A stretch of 64,000 bases of DNA. It comes from Lycorma delicatula (Eukaryota > Arthropoda > Insecta > Hemiptera > Fulgoridae). Location: the NCBI RefSeq assembly GCF_047948215.1, contig NC_134455.1, positions 346,937,842 through 347,001,841 of the forward strand, in the 5' to 3' direction. Below are positions 43,402 to 55,975 of this stretch, piece after piece. The position numbers were made by a program, and so were the translations under genes. The notes beneath the pieces are model-generated. The model was given only the letters and a program-made list of their open reading frames with translations, was not told the DNA's origin and did not search any database. Position 1 is the stretch's first letter; every line of letters starts with the position of its first letter.

Positions 43402-46400
43402 GTTCAACCGATCACAAGCCTTTCCCTTTTCTACCACTGACCGATCAGAAACGGATATTGTAATGTATCGGCTGTTGTTTTACTTTGATTTTAATCCGAT
43501 TTAGCTGTTGACAGAGGTTAATTTGAAAGTACACCGATATGTAACTAAGTTTCTGTATTACAGTCGTTTTGTTAATTATATCGGATTCTGAGAAAAAGTC
43601 TTTAACACCGATATACATTAAAGAAAATCGAGAACTTATGACCAATAACCTATTGCCATAGAAATGTATTGTTTAATGTATTTTTTTGAAAAGTTTAAAA
43701 CAATATATTCCGTAAAAATGTATTCTATCCCTGATCTAAATCAATAATCGCAATATTTTCTCAGCGGAACAAAAATACGGTAAGCAACTGTCTAAATGGT
43801 CATTAATGCACTCTTACTAGTTACGATACTCGCCAATACTCATGTCGTAACTTACTTCGCTCTCGTACATCTACGGTTATGATTATATGCTTGTTTCATA
43901 ATGTACTATTATTTATTCATAACAATCTTACAGTACTATATCTTTAACAACGTTTTTAGATTTCTTTTTAATTTTTTTTCTAATGCTGAGTAAACTGTAT
44001 TCTTCATATAAAATTTACTATTTCTAATTAGTACACCACAAAACGAATCCTCCTTGTTATTCTGGCTAGACAAAAAGCGAAGAATTTTTTACGATGATGT
44101 TTGAGGAATATCTTCTACATTTTTACTGGTCGTGCCAAGGTTTTCTTCAATAATGCGATTTAGATCCCTTGATAGTTTTTTACTGACTTTTCAAAAAAAA
44201 GTGCGGTATTACTTTCGGGTCGTATGGTTGTAATGGAGGGGGATGAAAATGAATTTGCTTTACGTTTTGAGATATGAGGGATATGAAATATCATTCACAT
44301 AAAATGGAGTTTCCTTATACATTTATACGCTTATGTATAACAGATTGTGACACAAAAATCTCCAAAATGACTGCATCAATTTCATTGAAATTTAGTTATG
44401 TTGTAATGATGTATATGAATTTGTGCATGTTTAAATTTGATGATTGGTTGAGTTGTTCTTGAGTTTCGCTCAATTTAAAGTCGAAAAGATTTCAGGCTAT
44501 GTTAACTGTATAGTGGTGTATTTTTCATATGCGCTTATGCAGTCACTGATATTAGCGAGCGAGTTGAAACTTGATGCTTGTGTGTAGGAATCTATGTATA
44601 TTCGAACGTATGTAGTGAGTTATACTCTAAAATTCAGTACGTTTATGATTACGAAATAGTGAGGGCGTCGGAAAAGATATTTGTCTTTTTTTTAATTTTT
44701 TCCTTTCTTTAAGGTCAGATGGACATTAATATTTTTTTAAAAATCTCTTTTTGACGTTGATTTCTTAATATTTTTAATCCATTGAATTTGTGGTAAATAT
44801 ATCACATGTTAATTAATTATAATACTACTTATGTTATCATGTAATATACAGAACAATCTCCTAGTTTTTTTCTACAGTGACAGATTTTTCAACCTAAACA
44901 ACAGCACTTTTCGTACCATTATGAAATTCAATTATATTTTATTACCACTAAAACTAATAAATTCTTTTTCATTTTTTAGTTGACAAAAGAGAATAAATTT
45001 TGTTGACTTTGTTTGATATGAAAATATCTTTTTCGTACCAATATACATTAGTAATATTTGCACGTACCAATAGTAAAATATTGAAGAGGATTCCAACTTT
45101 GTAGTTTTTCATTTCGCCTGGAATTTCGGGTTTATTTTGGTTAATATTACAATAGTAACATTAAAGAGTAGAGGCTAGTGGATCGAAGTAAACCAATCAT
45201 TATACAATATATTACTATTGCTTCCATGCTTCGGTCGTGACAGTTCTATAACAAAGAACTAACACTTATAAAATAGGCTTACAAATTTCTTTCGAAAGAA
45301 CAAATGATTCTCTAACGATAAAAAAAATAAATTTTAATCAAATTAATAATTCTCAAAAATCAGGAAATTAAAAGAGTATCAAAATTTAAATATCTATGAG
45401 AAGTAATGATGCCAAACGCTCTAAAAACTATATACACGTAATATTTTTATTACGACCTCTTCAAGGAGTATCGCATCTCATCAATATTCTCCACCTCTGA
45501 TGTTATTCTTTTTTCAAAAATAATTAATAAAATCAATCAAACTTTTATTAATTTGTTCATAAAGTTTATACACTGAGTGTACGAAGGCTAATAATACAAA
45601 ATTCGGCAGTAGTTACCGGGTCACTGTCAAGATCAACACTATGCGAGGGTAGGAAGATACACGGAGAAAGAGTTCAATAACCCCACCCCTACTCGGAAAA
45701 AAACTGGTATTTTATAGATACGTAATCTGGCAGAACGCTCGTTATGATTCTAGGATTAAAGCAAAATTAATTTTAAAAAAAAACATTATATTATTTCCAT
45801 AATCTATGAAATTATCCCTCCGCTGTATAAATATAAATACACATAAAAAATGTTTTGTATTATAATCCTAATCCAAACTAAAATATCACGATTTTATTTG
45901 AAATATGATGAATGTGAACACATTTTTAATACTACAAATAAAATAGTTAGATAGTGGGTAAAATTTTTTTAATAAAAGTTTCAGACGTTTTATAATTTGT
46001 GATTGAAAAAAAGAGTTTTGAAAAATATTTATTATATTATTCTAAAAATTATTGGTTTTAATAAAATAAAAAATAAACATTAAATAAAACAGATTTTAAA
46101 AATACCACTAAAAATTTTAAAAAAATTGTTCGATTCTTTAAAATTTTAATTTTTAAAACGTCGGCACTAAATTAAAAAAAAAAAAAAATACCATCAACCC
46201 TTCAATTTGGCGCTGACTTTTAAAAGCTTAGATTTAAAGAAGTAGAATTAAATTTTTTTTTTTTAATTTTATTTTCTATTATTAATATGTGTTCTGCAAT
46301 CTGTTCAAATTATGAACAATAAGCAACGCCATAGTCCTTTGATATATGTCCTGCTAAAATATTTTAAATCTCAGTGAATAATTCCATCTATATGTAGGTT

Positions 46401-46408
46401 GTCTTAAA
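43402..46408. other. A/T-rich spacer
   Basis: No gene, RNA or clear repeat is recognised across about 3 kb. Open stretches are under 70 codons with no family resemblance. Bases 45600-45730 are a little less A/T-rich. Confidence 0.55.
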
Positions 46409-46556
46409 ACAGTGGTTAGATTATAAGCTTAAGGTTAACCCGTAGGTCCCGGGTTCGAATCCCGGTCAGGCATGGCATTTTTCACACACGCTACAAATCA
46501 TTCATCTCATCCTCTGTACAGTAATGCTAAACTGCGGCCCCGGAGGTTAAAAAAAA
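46409..46556 (+). repeat. SINE-A copy 3 (worn head)
   Basis: B box GGTTCGAATCC and GGTCAGGCATGGCATTTTTC are perfect, the tail (CATCCTCTGTACAGTAATGC, GGCCCCGGAGGTTAAAA) is partly changed, and the A-box half is degraded. Confidence 0.85.
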
Positions 46557-46799
46557 AAGAAAAAAGATCTACGTTTTAGGGAAATTTCGAGATATTATGT
46601 TGGTAGCACTGAAAGCCTGTACCCTAAAAGTTGGTGTTAAGTCATCTTAATAATTGTATAAATTTCTGTACTATTGCTGATGTGTGGTTCGTTGTTTATT
46701 TTGTTTACTGTGCAAGGAAAGTAGAATGTGTTTTGTGACGTGCCAAACCGAAGTTAATAATTTCAGTTTGACATGCATTTAAAAAACATCCACCTTAAG

Positions 46800-47530
46800 A
46801 AAAAATAGACGACGCTAATTCATATAAACTATTTGTTCTAAAACAGAAAGTACCGGGTAGGCCATCAATATCATAATAAGGTGTTGGAGTGGAAAATTTG
46901 CAATTAGAATTCGTAATAAATCGATCGATCATCGAGTAACAAGTTCAAAAATCAACTGTTCATAACGTTCTACCCAAAAGATTGCACGTGTACGCATACA
47001 AAATTTTTGTTACTGCAAGAAAGAAAACCGTCTGATACAGAAAACCATTTTTAGTTTTCTGTTGGAAATTGTTGGAAAAATTATTCAAAGCGAATAATTT
47101 GTGGGCAAAGAACGCTTTGGCGTTATCATCACCCGGAGAAAAAAATTGTAATTAATGTTTATGGATGAATCTACTTTTCATCTTAATGGGTGTGTAAATT
47201 GACAGGATTCACGAATATGGAAGTCCGAAGCCGACGTGTAATTTTTGAGGAAATATGGGAAACTTTAGGTGTTTTGCATAAACTTTAGGTGTTGAATATC
47301 TGACGTGATTTAATAAAAAATCTTGTAATTGGATCTTTTTTTGTTTTCTGAAAAAATTACTAATGAAAATGTTTATCTTGGTATGTTAAATGGCTATTTT
47401 TTTCTTCAACTGGATGAACTTGATAATGTATATCGAATTTATTTTTGACAAAATGAAGTAATCTCAAATTTGATACATTCGTTAGCTAGTCTTGAATGAA
47501 AAATTTGCATGTAAATAGTAGGCTGTGAAG
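46800..47530 (+). pseudogene. Tc1-like transposase relic T4
   Basis: Broken plus-strand frames. The clearest block is VMFMDESTFHLNGCVN (from about 47155; first catalytic Asp in MDEST), followed by DSRIWKSEADV. Near 47350-47420 there is EKITNENVYLGMLNGYFFLQ, which matches the ...TxNxxxYLxMLxxxxxPQL stretch ahead of the second catalytic Asp of Tc1-like proteins. The family is related to T2. Numerous stops. Confidence 0.65.
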
Positions 47531-47918
47531 GTCCAAAACCGTAGTCTCCAAGAAATTCACATATAATCCCTTGTGAATTTTTCTTGAAGGTATACATTAA
47601 AAACATTGTTAACTTACAAAAATTACGTGATTTTAATCATTTAAAGAAAGAATTAAGGTAGAAATTACAACCATAATCCATGTATGACGAAAAAATGACT
47701 ATGCATAATCTCATGAATATCAACTGGAAACGTTTGCGACATTTTATAAAGGGGGCGCTTGTCAAATTTATTGATTATATTAGAAAACTTATATGAGATT
47801 AAAAATTTGACAAATAAAAAATAAATAATTTTAAATATTTTTCCTTTGACTTGAGTGTTATTCTCTGCCCACCCTAGCATTGTCACTCTAAAATTCGTAG
47901 CGGAAGTGTTTTGGAATG
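47531..47918. other. spacer
   Basis: No gene is recognised between T4 and the LINE 5' region. Confidence 0.5.
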
Positions 47919-48720
47919 CCTCCATTATCAAAACTAGCTTCAGTTTTGAGAATGGAGGTACTCCATTCGAGAAACGGAATACCTTCCAGAAACGGAACAA
48001 AACGCAAGTATAGCGGAGGATGCATATGCCCTATTATTCGCAGAACCTGGAAAACCGTCCCTTGCTGCTGGGTCATTCTTATTAATTATAAGGGTAGTTA
48101 TTTTCTGGAATTTATTTTTTTCATGTCGGTATATCTCTTTTGTTTACGGATGGAATTATGGATTGCGTTCTGATCCGAATAGATCAATTTGAAATAATTA
48201 CTTGGGCTAACTTTGGAAGTCTAGCAGTATATTTGCGTCTTTCTCGTGGTACAATTCCCCTTCATTCCATCTACTGCCTGCCCTGCTAGTGGCTTTCGGT
48301 CTAGCAGGAATGCGCCTGATGGGATCATGGTCGTTGGAGGATGCAATGCACTCCCTTCGCTAGTGGGAGTCGCACGTGCTTACGATGAGCCTAAATTGTA
48401 AGGTGGATGTAAGAAGGATGGTGGGGAATTTAGGTTTTATAGACTCTTTTTCATTCTCGCCATCTTTTTTTCTTGTGTCGGCCGGGTTACGACTGGACCG
48501 GGATTGGATATCGTGGTTGCAGTTCCTTTTTCTTTCTTCTTTAGCCTGTTTTCGTATTTTCGGTGGTAAATAATTATTAACGGTAACCTTTGAGAGACCT
48601 GTGAGTCCTGAAAAGAGCAACACAGAGGAAGGTACAGGCCTCTTCGCTCTTCTGTCGACTGCTGGGTTTCTTCTTCATCGTCATCGCTACTTCTGATGGT
48701 CCTCATCATCCTCTCTAAAT
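47919..48720 (+). repeat. LINE 5' region, family L2, copy 2
   Basis: Bases 47985-48335 match 62630-62965 and the right part matches 18990-19260 in reverse (AACGCA-G-ATAGCGG, TGCAGAACCTG-like TCGCAGAACCTG, CCCTTGCTGCT, TTTCGGTCTA). Two mutually exclusive hairpins lie at the start: CCTCCATTATCAAAAC with its inverse at 47943-47958 (one mismatch), and GAATGGAG-GTA-CTCCATTC (47950-47968). The downstream half (48335-48720) is only in this copy. No ORF1 was recognised. Confidence 0.5.
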
Positions 48721-49524
48721 AAGATAAGGATGTTGGGATTGCTTAGAAAGTTGTGTAAGTAAAGAATTCGTGGAAAATAAAAAAATAGTTTAGTTTTTGT
48801 TCTCTTCAGTTAAAATAAAATACATCCTAAAACTTTTTCCTTTACCAAAAAATTAAATAAATAAAATAAAATAAAAAAAATTAACCTGTCGGTGCACACG
48901 CGCCGACACGCGCATTACATGCGGGTGCACGCACACTGTAGCTTACATTCAGTACACTGCAGTTACACGTTGTGTGTATGTTCATTCGTGAACAAAAAAG
49001 CACCTAATCAGATGTTATTATTAGCATGTTATTTTAAAATTTTTTGTTATTTATTTTGATATATCTTTATTAGATTTTTAAACGAATTTTGATGAAGGAA
49101 AAAGACATAAACTGAAAAGAACGACTTTACAAAATACAGTGATTGAAAAAGTAAGTTAATATGCATTTAATAAAATCTCTGACATTTCTTGACGCTTTTG
49201 TTCGCCTCGAATTTTTGTTCCTTCGTTTTCATTTTGGTGTTCATTATATTCACCGTTTTCGTAGTCGTCTTCTACTACGGCGTTATTTTCAAAATCACAT
49301 CTGCGATTCAATTGTTTTGCTACATTATATAATACAGAATAACAAAAAATAACTTTTCCTACTTTCTCAACAGATACTCGAACGTGATTCGCCAGTACTA
49401 GAAAGCGTAGCTTGATTTTCTCAAAATATCTTTCTATGATGACTTTCTTTGGCGAGTATGATTTTGCTGTTCCACGTTGCGAGGAGGTTTGAACGGAGTT
49501 ATTAGCCGTGGTAAAATTACGTAC

Positions 49525-49564
49525 CCGGAGTCTCCCGGTTAGCGTGCTTACCGGGAGACTCCGG
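49525..49564. repeat. perfect hairpin inside the Harbinger relic, 15-bp arms
   Basis: CCGGAGTCTCCCGGT (49525-49539), ten-base loop TAGCGTGCTT, exact reverse complement (49550-49564). Inside the loop AGC/GCT can extend the stem past one T-T mismatch. It is very G+C-rich for this window. Confidence 0.95.
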
Positions 49565-49616
49565 ACACGGGATTTGGGCGTTGTACGCATGATCTTTTTT
49601 CTTAATGTTGTTGATT

Positions 49617-50395
49617 TTCAGGACGTCTCTTGGGTACACCTGAACAAGTAGTGACGCAATTTCTTTCAGGGCATAGCGCTTTTCGGGACAGACTACAGAA
49701 ATTCGGCCTGGCTGACTCTGGTATGTGTCCGTAATTCGGATTGTTGAACAATGTTGACTGTTGAACAGTTTACCTTCGTATTAATTGGAAAAGCCGGGCC
49801 GAATAGGTGATCGTAGAAAGTTATATCACATATTTAGCGAAAGAAAGGATTGCTGAAGGGGTGTGATGTTCTCTTGAACTTTCCTTCTTTGTGTTTATGC
49901 TTGGTTTTATTGTTAATTTCTTTCTGTTTGTTTATAGTTTTTTCGTTGGTTATGCCGTGTTACATTATTTATTGTTATTGTTATGTTTTGTTAGTGTTTT
50001 TATATTGCGTTTTATAATTCCTTGTGTGTCGAACTCATTTTTTACCTCTTTGGTAGGTAGAATTCAGTTTCTTGGTTCTTAGAAAGTCATTCAGTCTCGT
50101 TTGAGACTTGGATAGATGTATTTTGTTTGAAGTTTATGTTAGTTAGTAGTATACCGATGGGAATGTCGCTTGTGGCATTCACATCGGTGGCATCCTGGAT
50201 GAGGCTTGACCAAAAGATGTCACTGCCGAGGTACTGAACATGACCTCTGGTAAAGCCCATGAGGGCTAGATACGGAGGAGGTAGCGTGGTGACCGAAATC
50301 TTCATATGGAGGGTGTCTTCCCCCATGGGGGTCAGGATGGTAAGCATGCTGAACCGTTGTATAGCGAGATAACTGATCTAACCGGGCTTCGCCGC
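49617..50395 (+). repeat. 5'-truncated LINE inside the Harbinger relic
   Basis: Plus strand starts RLLGTPEQVVTQFLSGHSAF and RDRLQKFGLADSGMCP, then a stop. This is the C-terminal region of an insect LINE ORF2 (TQxLSGHGxF...CxCG zinc-finger zone), after the reverse transcriptase. About 650 bp of presumed 3' UTR follow, with a hairpin ACCGATG...CATCGGT at 50153-50188. The right junction near 50395 is placed where Harbinger homology resumes; no poly(A) is visible there. Confidence 0.65.
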
Positions 50396-51220
50396 CATAT
50401 CCTGGCATCACGGACACTTCCAGGCCAGTCAACGCTTACACTGCTGAATTCTTCATTCGCATTACAAGTAGCTTGTATATTAAGGCTGGCATACTCTTTA
50501 CGGTTAATGTATTCGTTTCCGTATCGCTATGGTTTCTTTATTTCTATACGGGTACAATCTAATGCTCCTATTACTATCGGCATAATAAAACGTCTCTGCC
50601 ATTAGCGACTTCGCCTCATTTATTTCTCGCTCTATCTATGGGAATTGTATCCAGTTATTTGCTTTAGCGATAATCTTATCTGTAACAAAGTTAATCGTTT
50701 TACATACAGTAGAACGATAGACTCCGATGTCCAGTGAAATCCCGCTTTGAAAACCAGGGTCGCAAGGAATCCAAAAAAAATTTCATTTTTTTTCCTGGAC
50801 GATAGAGCACATCCTCAAAATTCAGGTAAAACTTCTTCTGCTGGAAAATTTACATTTTCATTTTCAAACCTTAATAGCTCCTTACACCTACTAATTTTTA
50901 TGTTTTTTCTTGGGATGTAATTTTCCTCTCATGAACTGTCATAAACACGCCATGGCAACGATTAACTTAAAATTAGTCTGCTCTTCATGAGAGTTAAAAG
51001 AGGATAGTTTAAAACAAGATGAGCGTTGTAAAACAATAGAAGGATCCTCTTATGAACTAAGGCTATACACTAAGGGAGTGGTAGCGCGAGGTAGGTGGCA
51101 GAGGGAACCGCGAACAAGTTGCAACATGAAAGATAGTTATTGCTGCAATAAAGTTACAACTGCCAGCAGTTGTATCTTCAGTATTTCCGGTTACCACTCC
51201 TCTCAGGGTAGATATAACTA

Positions 51221-51380
51221 ACTACCTTTCCTCCGCGTCAACAGTCAAGCAATTCATTCCGCAGAGGATGAGATGAATGTTTTGTAGCGTGTGTGAAAAA
51301 TGCCATACCTGACCGTGATTCGAACCCAGGATATCCGGGTGAAAGGCCGAGACGCTACCACTCGCACCACGGAGGCCGAC
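51221..51380 (-). repeat. SINE-A copy 4 with target duplication
   Basis: Reverse-oriented. Flanked by perfect 11-bp duplications AGATATAACTA (51210-51220 and 51381-51391). On the minus strand: GTCGGCCTCCGTGGTGCGAG head, A box TGGTGCGAGTGG, B box GGTTCGAATCA, GGTATGGCATTTTTCACACA, CATCCTCTGCGGAAT and a worn tail. Confidence 0.92.
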
Positions 51381-51391
51381 AGATATAACTA

Positions 51392-52344
51392 CCTAGAAGT
51401 AGTGTTTGTTTATTCATTTTGATCTGAGTTAAGCTACCACTACACCCTAGAGTCTACTATGAAATTGCTACGTTTTATTAACATAACACATAAATATTAT
51501 TTGTAGAGATAGATATCATCTACGATTCCGAGAATTATGCATGGTAATATGCGACAGTATATTCGGCTCGATGAAAAAACCTATTTCCTCACTTTTATTG
51601 GCATATGATTCTTCTTGTTATTCTTGAAAATAGCTGTATAATTTTCAGAAGACAAAAATTAGCTATTTTAATTTTAGCTATTTAATTTATCACATAAGTT
51701 TGATACTTGAACATTATATATATATATATATATATATTTATATTATAAAATTAATTTTCGAATGAAAATATTTAGCCTAACCAGGACTCAAACCCCAAAT
51801 CTTCCGGATGCAAAACAACTTCCCGTTTTATAATAGAATAAAATGTACTCAAGTAATTTCAATTTAATTACTAGTAACAAATAAGACATTATTATTTTAT
51901 ATTTTACTGCTGAATATATCGTTGCTGAAAATTAATATATGCTTGAATTTATAACAGCTTTTCATTACACAATTGACAAAAAAAAAAAACAGAAAGAAAA
52001 ATGGATGAATGACTTTTTTAACTTTTTATTTTCAACAAACTGAAGGAAAAACGACAATAAAAGTTCAGAGTTAGAAAAAATACAGATGAAGTTTCTATTC
52101 ACCAAATAAAAACATACACTTCCTGAAAATTGCAACAAAAGATGTAAACAGGGCGCCACCTTTTTTTTTTTTTTTTTTTGTTAAAAACTTTTGAAACACT
52201 TCCGAATTCAACAGTGGATCTATCAAACCACTTTAACATCAAGACAACAAAAAATCTGTAATTAATTTATTTCAAACACATTCTTTAAAAAAATTCATTA
52301 GAGAATATTTTTTTTATAAGAAATAAATACAAAAATGTTAATGA
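51392..52344. other. spacer with microsatellite and poly(T)
   Basis: TA run at 51713-51737 and about 20 T at 52160-52179. Bases 51775-51830 contain GCCTAACCAGGACTCAAACC, which reads like a reversed tRNA/SINE B-box half (GGTTTGAGTCC). No gene is recognised. Confidence 0.5.
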
Positions 52345-52868
52345 AAAATCTAAGTGGACACCACTCGACATCCTTGTATGCCTATTAAATTACATATATT
52401 TTTATTATTATTATTATTTATTGTAATTTTTTAAAACAATCAGAGGTTAATAATTATTAATGTTTAAATAATTATGTTTAATAATTATTATGTTTAAATT
52501 AATAAAAAAATAAGGAAATTAAGTCGGATTCAAACTGATGTGCCTTCCCCTTGTAAGGTCAAAATATTTCATTAATTAAACTTTTACTGAGCTGTAATTC
52601 TGGAACCAATGAAAGTAAAAACTAGTTATGATATATAGTTGAAAAGCTGTCAATGAGGACTTATTATTCCAATTATAAAAAATTCCAAAATCCAAATTTT
52701 TCAACATCTTACGGCGTTTTTGAGTTATCCAAGATATATACGTACGTACAGACGTCACATCAAAACTAGTCAAAAGAATTCAGGGATGGTCAAAATGGAT
52801 ATTTCCATTGAAATCTGAAAGCTGAAATTTTTTGCGATCGCAATACTTCCTTGTACACAAAGGAAAAA
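52345..52868 (-). repeat. F650 repeat, copy 5 (internally deleted)
   Basis: Reverse-oriented. TCCTTGTATGCCTATTAAAT (52371) is the inverse right end, and ACTTCCTTGTACACAAAGGA near 52856-52866 is the left end. About 150 bp of the interior is missing compared with other copies. Confidence 0.7.
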
Positions 52869-53259
52869 AATAACTTTTTGTAATATATTAATTTATATAT
52901 ACACTGCGAAAAGAAAACCACCTGAACTGTAGGAGAAATATATATATATATATATATTTTAACTTGTTTCGGTGTTTTAAATGACCATAATTTTCCAACA
53001 CTGGAAAGATATTTATAAATTTTTTTTTTTCTTTTCATGATCTGTATTTATAAATTATGGATTATACAAAAATTTTAAAAATAAGATGATTAACTCTGAA
53101 GATATTAAGCAAAATGACAATTGATGAAAAAAAAAATTATTTATGTACAGATTAAACGGGATGGAAAAATTCAGAGGTATTTTATTACGTAAATTTCATA
53201 AGAAAGCTACCTATTGTAATGTGTACCATGATTCGACTCCCGGAAAATTTCGACATATA

Positions 53260-53920
53260 TTCGCGTTTCACATCCCCCAGACCCCAAAACCACCGTCACC
53301 TCAAAAGTATATATATATATATCTCACTTTCTTGTGAACACGATAACTGCCGTAATTTTGCGCCAATGATTACTTAAAAATAACTCGTCCCAAAATCTCG
53401 GTCGAGTTCGTTAACGGCTAAAATGGGTCCATGGGGGCTTTTATGAAAAAACCAAAATATTGTTATAACTTTCTTATTAAGTAAAATATCGAATTCGTGT
53501 AAAGTTCCTACTATTCTTCTGATAAGGGTCTAAAATGTACGTAAGTAAAGGTTTTGATATCACCAATTATTGGCCCAGGGGGTGGAAAAAGTGGGGTTTT
53601 GAAGACAAAAAATCAAACTTCCCTTAATAAGGTACAGTATCAAATCGGTTTAAAGCGGTCGCTAATCATCTAAACATTACCTAAAACTTTTGTCTGTAAT
53701 AATTTTTGATATGACCAACCCTTACGGCAAGGAATGACCAAAATGTTGATGGAATTGTAAGAAGGTAGGGCTTGTCGTATGCTAAACATGTGAAAGTTTT
53801 TTTCACATGCAACCATTGTCGTATTGAGTAAATTTGAAGTTTTTCTTAACATTAAGGTGGAAATCTCTTTTATTCGCTATTTAATATAGGTGGAATCTAC
53901 CGCCGCCGTCCGGCGTGCCG
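53260..53920 (+). repeat. F675 repeat, copy 2
   Basis: Same orientation and full-length match to 13048-13723. It lacks the G run. Ends near CCGCCGCCGTCCGGCGTGCC against CCTCCGCCTTCCGTCGTGCG in copy 1. Confidence 0.75.
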
Positions 53921-54054
53921 AAAAGAATTTTTTTTTATGTTACTTAAAAATTCATCTACATAATATTGCTTCTGGGAAAAAAACACCTTTTTAAATGTAA
54001 GACGGTGATTTAGTAATTAAAGACACAAATTAATCTTTAACTAAAACGGTATAT

Positions 54055-55092
54055 TTAATCGATGTGACTTTTTTTCACTTTTCAACATAATCTCCAATAT
54101 GTTAATACACTTATCCCTCTGTAAATCAGCTTATTTATTTTTGCTGAAAAGAAATCTTTGCCTTGATTTCGGAGCCAATTTTCTTTGACATCGTCATAAC
54201 CATTATACTTCTTATCATACATCTTCTTGAGTGGATCAAACAAACGGTAATCCGATAAGGTTAAGTCAAGACTTTACTTATGGTTGTGGGGTGGTACTTT
54301 TCTTTGTAATTTGCCGATGGTTTCTCCAATTACCTAAGGTATTTGAAGCCAGGCGGTATCGTAAACTAGAATAATGCCTTTGTGGGCTAAGATCGTGGGC
54401 GTTTTTTCTTTAAAAAACGTGTTGGCTTCATTTTTTTGATATGCATATTACAGTAGAATTCGGTGTTTATTGTTCGGTGATCTAAAAAAAATAGACAAAA
54501 ACCGGGCCTTTTCAATCCCAAAAGATATTTATCATGATTTTTCCTGCTGGCGGTAAAGTATCTTTTCTTGATAGGCGAATTCGTGTGCTTCCACTTCATG
54601 CTCTGTTGTTTTGATTCTATTTCATAATCTTGAATCCACAACAAGTTAGAGTATTGTGCACAAAACATCTCATTTTTGTTGTTTCAGATCTGTGCACACG
54701 CGAAGTCTCTTCTCCTTATGATCCGTCAACGGTACTCGAGCTTGTCGGTGATAAATTATAAACTGTAACGACATTTATTTGTAATTTTTACAGTAGTGTA
54801 AAGTTTTAATTACTCCGTCAGTTTTCTTGAAGGAGAGAGTTTACATGAATTTCAAACGCTGGAATAATTAAAACTTCAACTGGATGTCTAGAACGCTTCT
54901 CGTCAGTCACTTCAGTCCGATCGTTTTTTTCATTTTTTTACCCGTTTTTAAAAATATCTGCAATCATACAACCTTGTCCGTATTCTTTGGTCATATGAGA
55001 GTAAATTTTAACCGGTTTTTTACCTTCGGAAAGCCGATCACTGGACCCTGTTTAACTAATTCGCAAACTTCAAGAGAACTCGCCATCGTAAA
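54055..55092 (-). pseudogene. mariner transposase relic M5
   Basis: Minus strand, about 1.04 kb, close to a full coding length. The N-terminal part near 55092-54870 has MASSLEVCELVKQG, YSHMTKEYGQGCM and FKNG. The middle (54668-54387) has SKQQSMKWKHTNSPIKKRYF, ASRKNHDKYLLGLKRPGF and HRTINTEFYCN. The C-terminal part (54240-54060) has DPLKKMYDKKYD, FSAEINKLIYRWDKCINIL. It is divergent from M1-M4. Many shifts and stops. Confidence 0.7.
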
Positions 55093-55967
55093 ATGAAATT
55101 TTGAGGTTAAATAATTTTTCATAAAAAGTTGGTAAAACGTCATCACAGGGTTACCAATTTAATGTCCTGAAAATTTAATAATCCTTTTAAAAACTGTTCT
55201 TACCTTCACAGCTATTTGTGTCCTCGACACAAAGCTAATAACTCTCGTATTTAAAAAAAAATCAATGGGAAAATTTGTTAAATGGACAGTATCTCATAAA
55301 AATGCTAACGGAAGCATAACACCCTTTCATGTATATTGAAATAAATGAGAGACCGGAAAATAGTATAAATTATAGTAGATCTAAAACGAAACTGACACCC
55401 TCGGGATCATACAAGTTTAGATAGAATTAGAGGGGAATGGTGATGAGAAGATGCAAAAAGCCTGGGTAAGGACAGATCATACATAATATCAGTACGTTAT
55501 GGTATTATTTTATAAATTATTTTTTAAGTAAATATAAATTCAGTTATATTTACGGAAGATAAGGTTATAAATATTACCTTAGGAAAATAAAATGTTCACT
55601 TTAAACATATCTTCAACCTGGGTAACAAGATTATGAAAAGAAAAGTCAAAAGATGATATTTTTGTGAGAAAGTGGTGTCTTTGCTCCAGGAAACGTTTAT
55701 GTAATGTAATATCTTCATTCAAAGAGACGATTCACCTTTGATGTAGCAAAGAAACTGTAGAATTACTAGAAACATTTTATATATATATATATATTTTTTT
55801 TTTACTTTTCTATTTGCTTTTCCTTATTTCCGTTTTTCATTGCCAAATAACTTTTTATTTTATATTATTTAAATTTATTTTATTAGATTCCATAGATGGT
55901 TGGATAAAAGGTTTCATCGTATTCTCTCGATAGATGGCTTTAGGAACGCATATATCTGGTAATATTA
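55093..55967. other. spacer
   Basis: No gene is recognised. A short TA run lies at 55780-55794. Confidence 0.55.
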
Positions 55968-55975
55968 ATTAAATC

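Larger units (their letters stand above)
49156..50960 (-). pseudogene. Harbinger transposase relic, split by a LINE
   Basis: Minus strand. 50960-50396 carries GFQSGISLDIGVYRSTVCKT, WIQFP, GALDCTRIEIKKP (first catalytic Asp), RYGNEYINRKEYASLNIQ and VDWPGSVRDAR (second catalytic Asp), all typical of PIF/Harbinger DDE proteins. After about 780 bp of LINE sequence the C-terminus resumes as an open 144-codon stretch (49590-49156) with KKVIIERYFEKIKLRFLVLA, VEKVGKVIFCYSVLYNVAK and a Glu/Asn-rich tail. A perfect hairpin at 49525-49564 replaces part of it. Terminal repeats were not defined. Confidence 0.8.

Noticed and set aside
48360..48709. Acidic 87-90-codon frames on the minus strand
   Set aside because: They lie antisense to a LINE 5' region. 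Low-complexity Asp/Glu/Lys content arises from CTT/TTC repeats.
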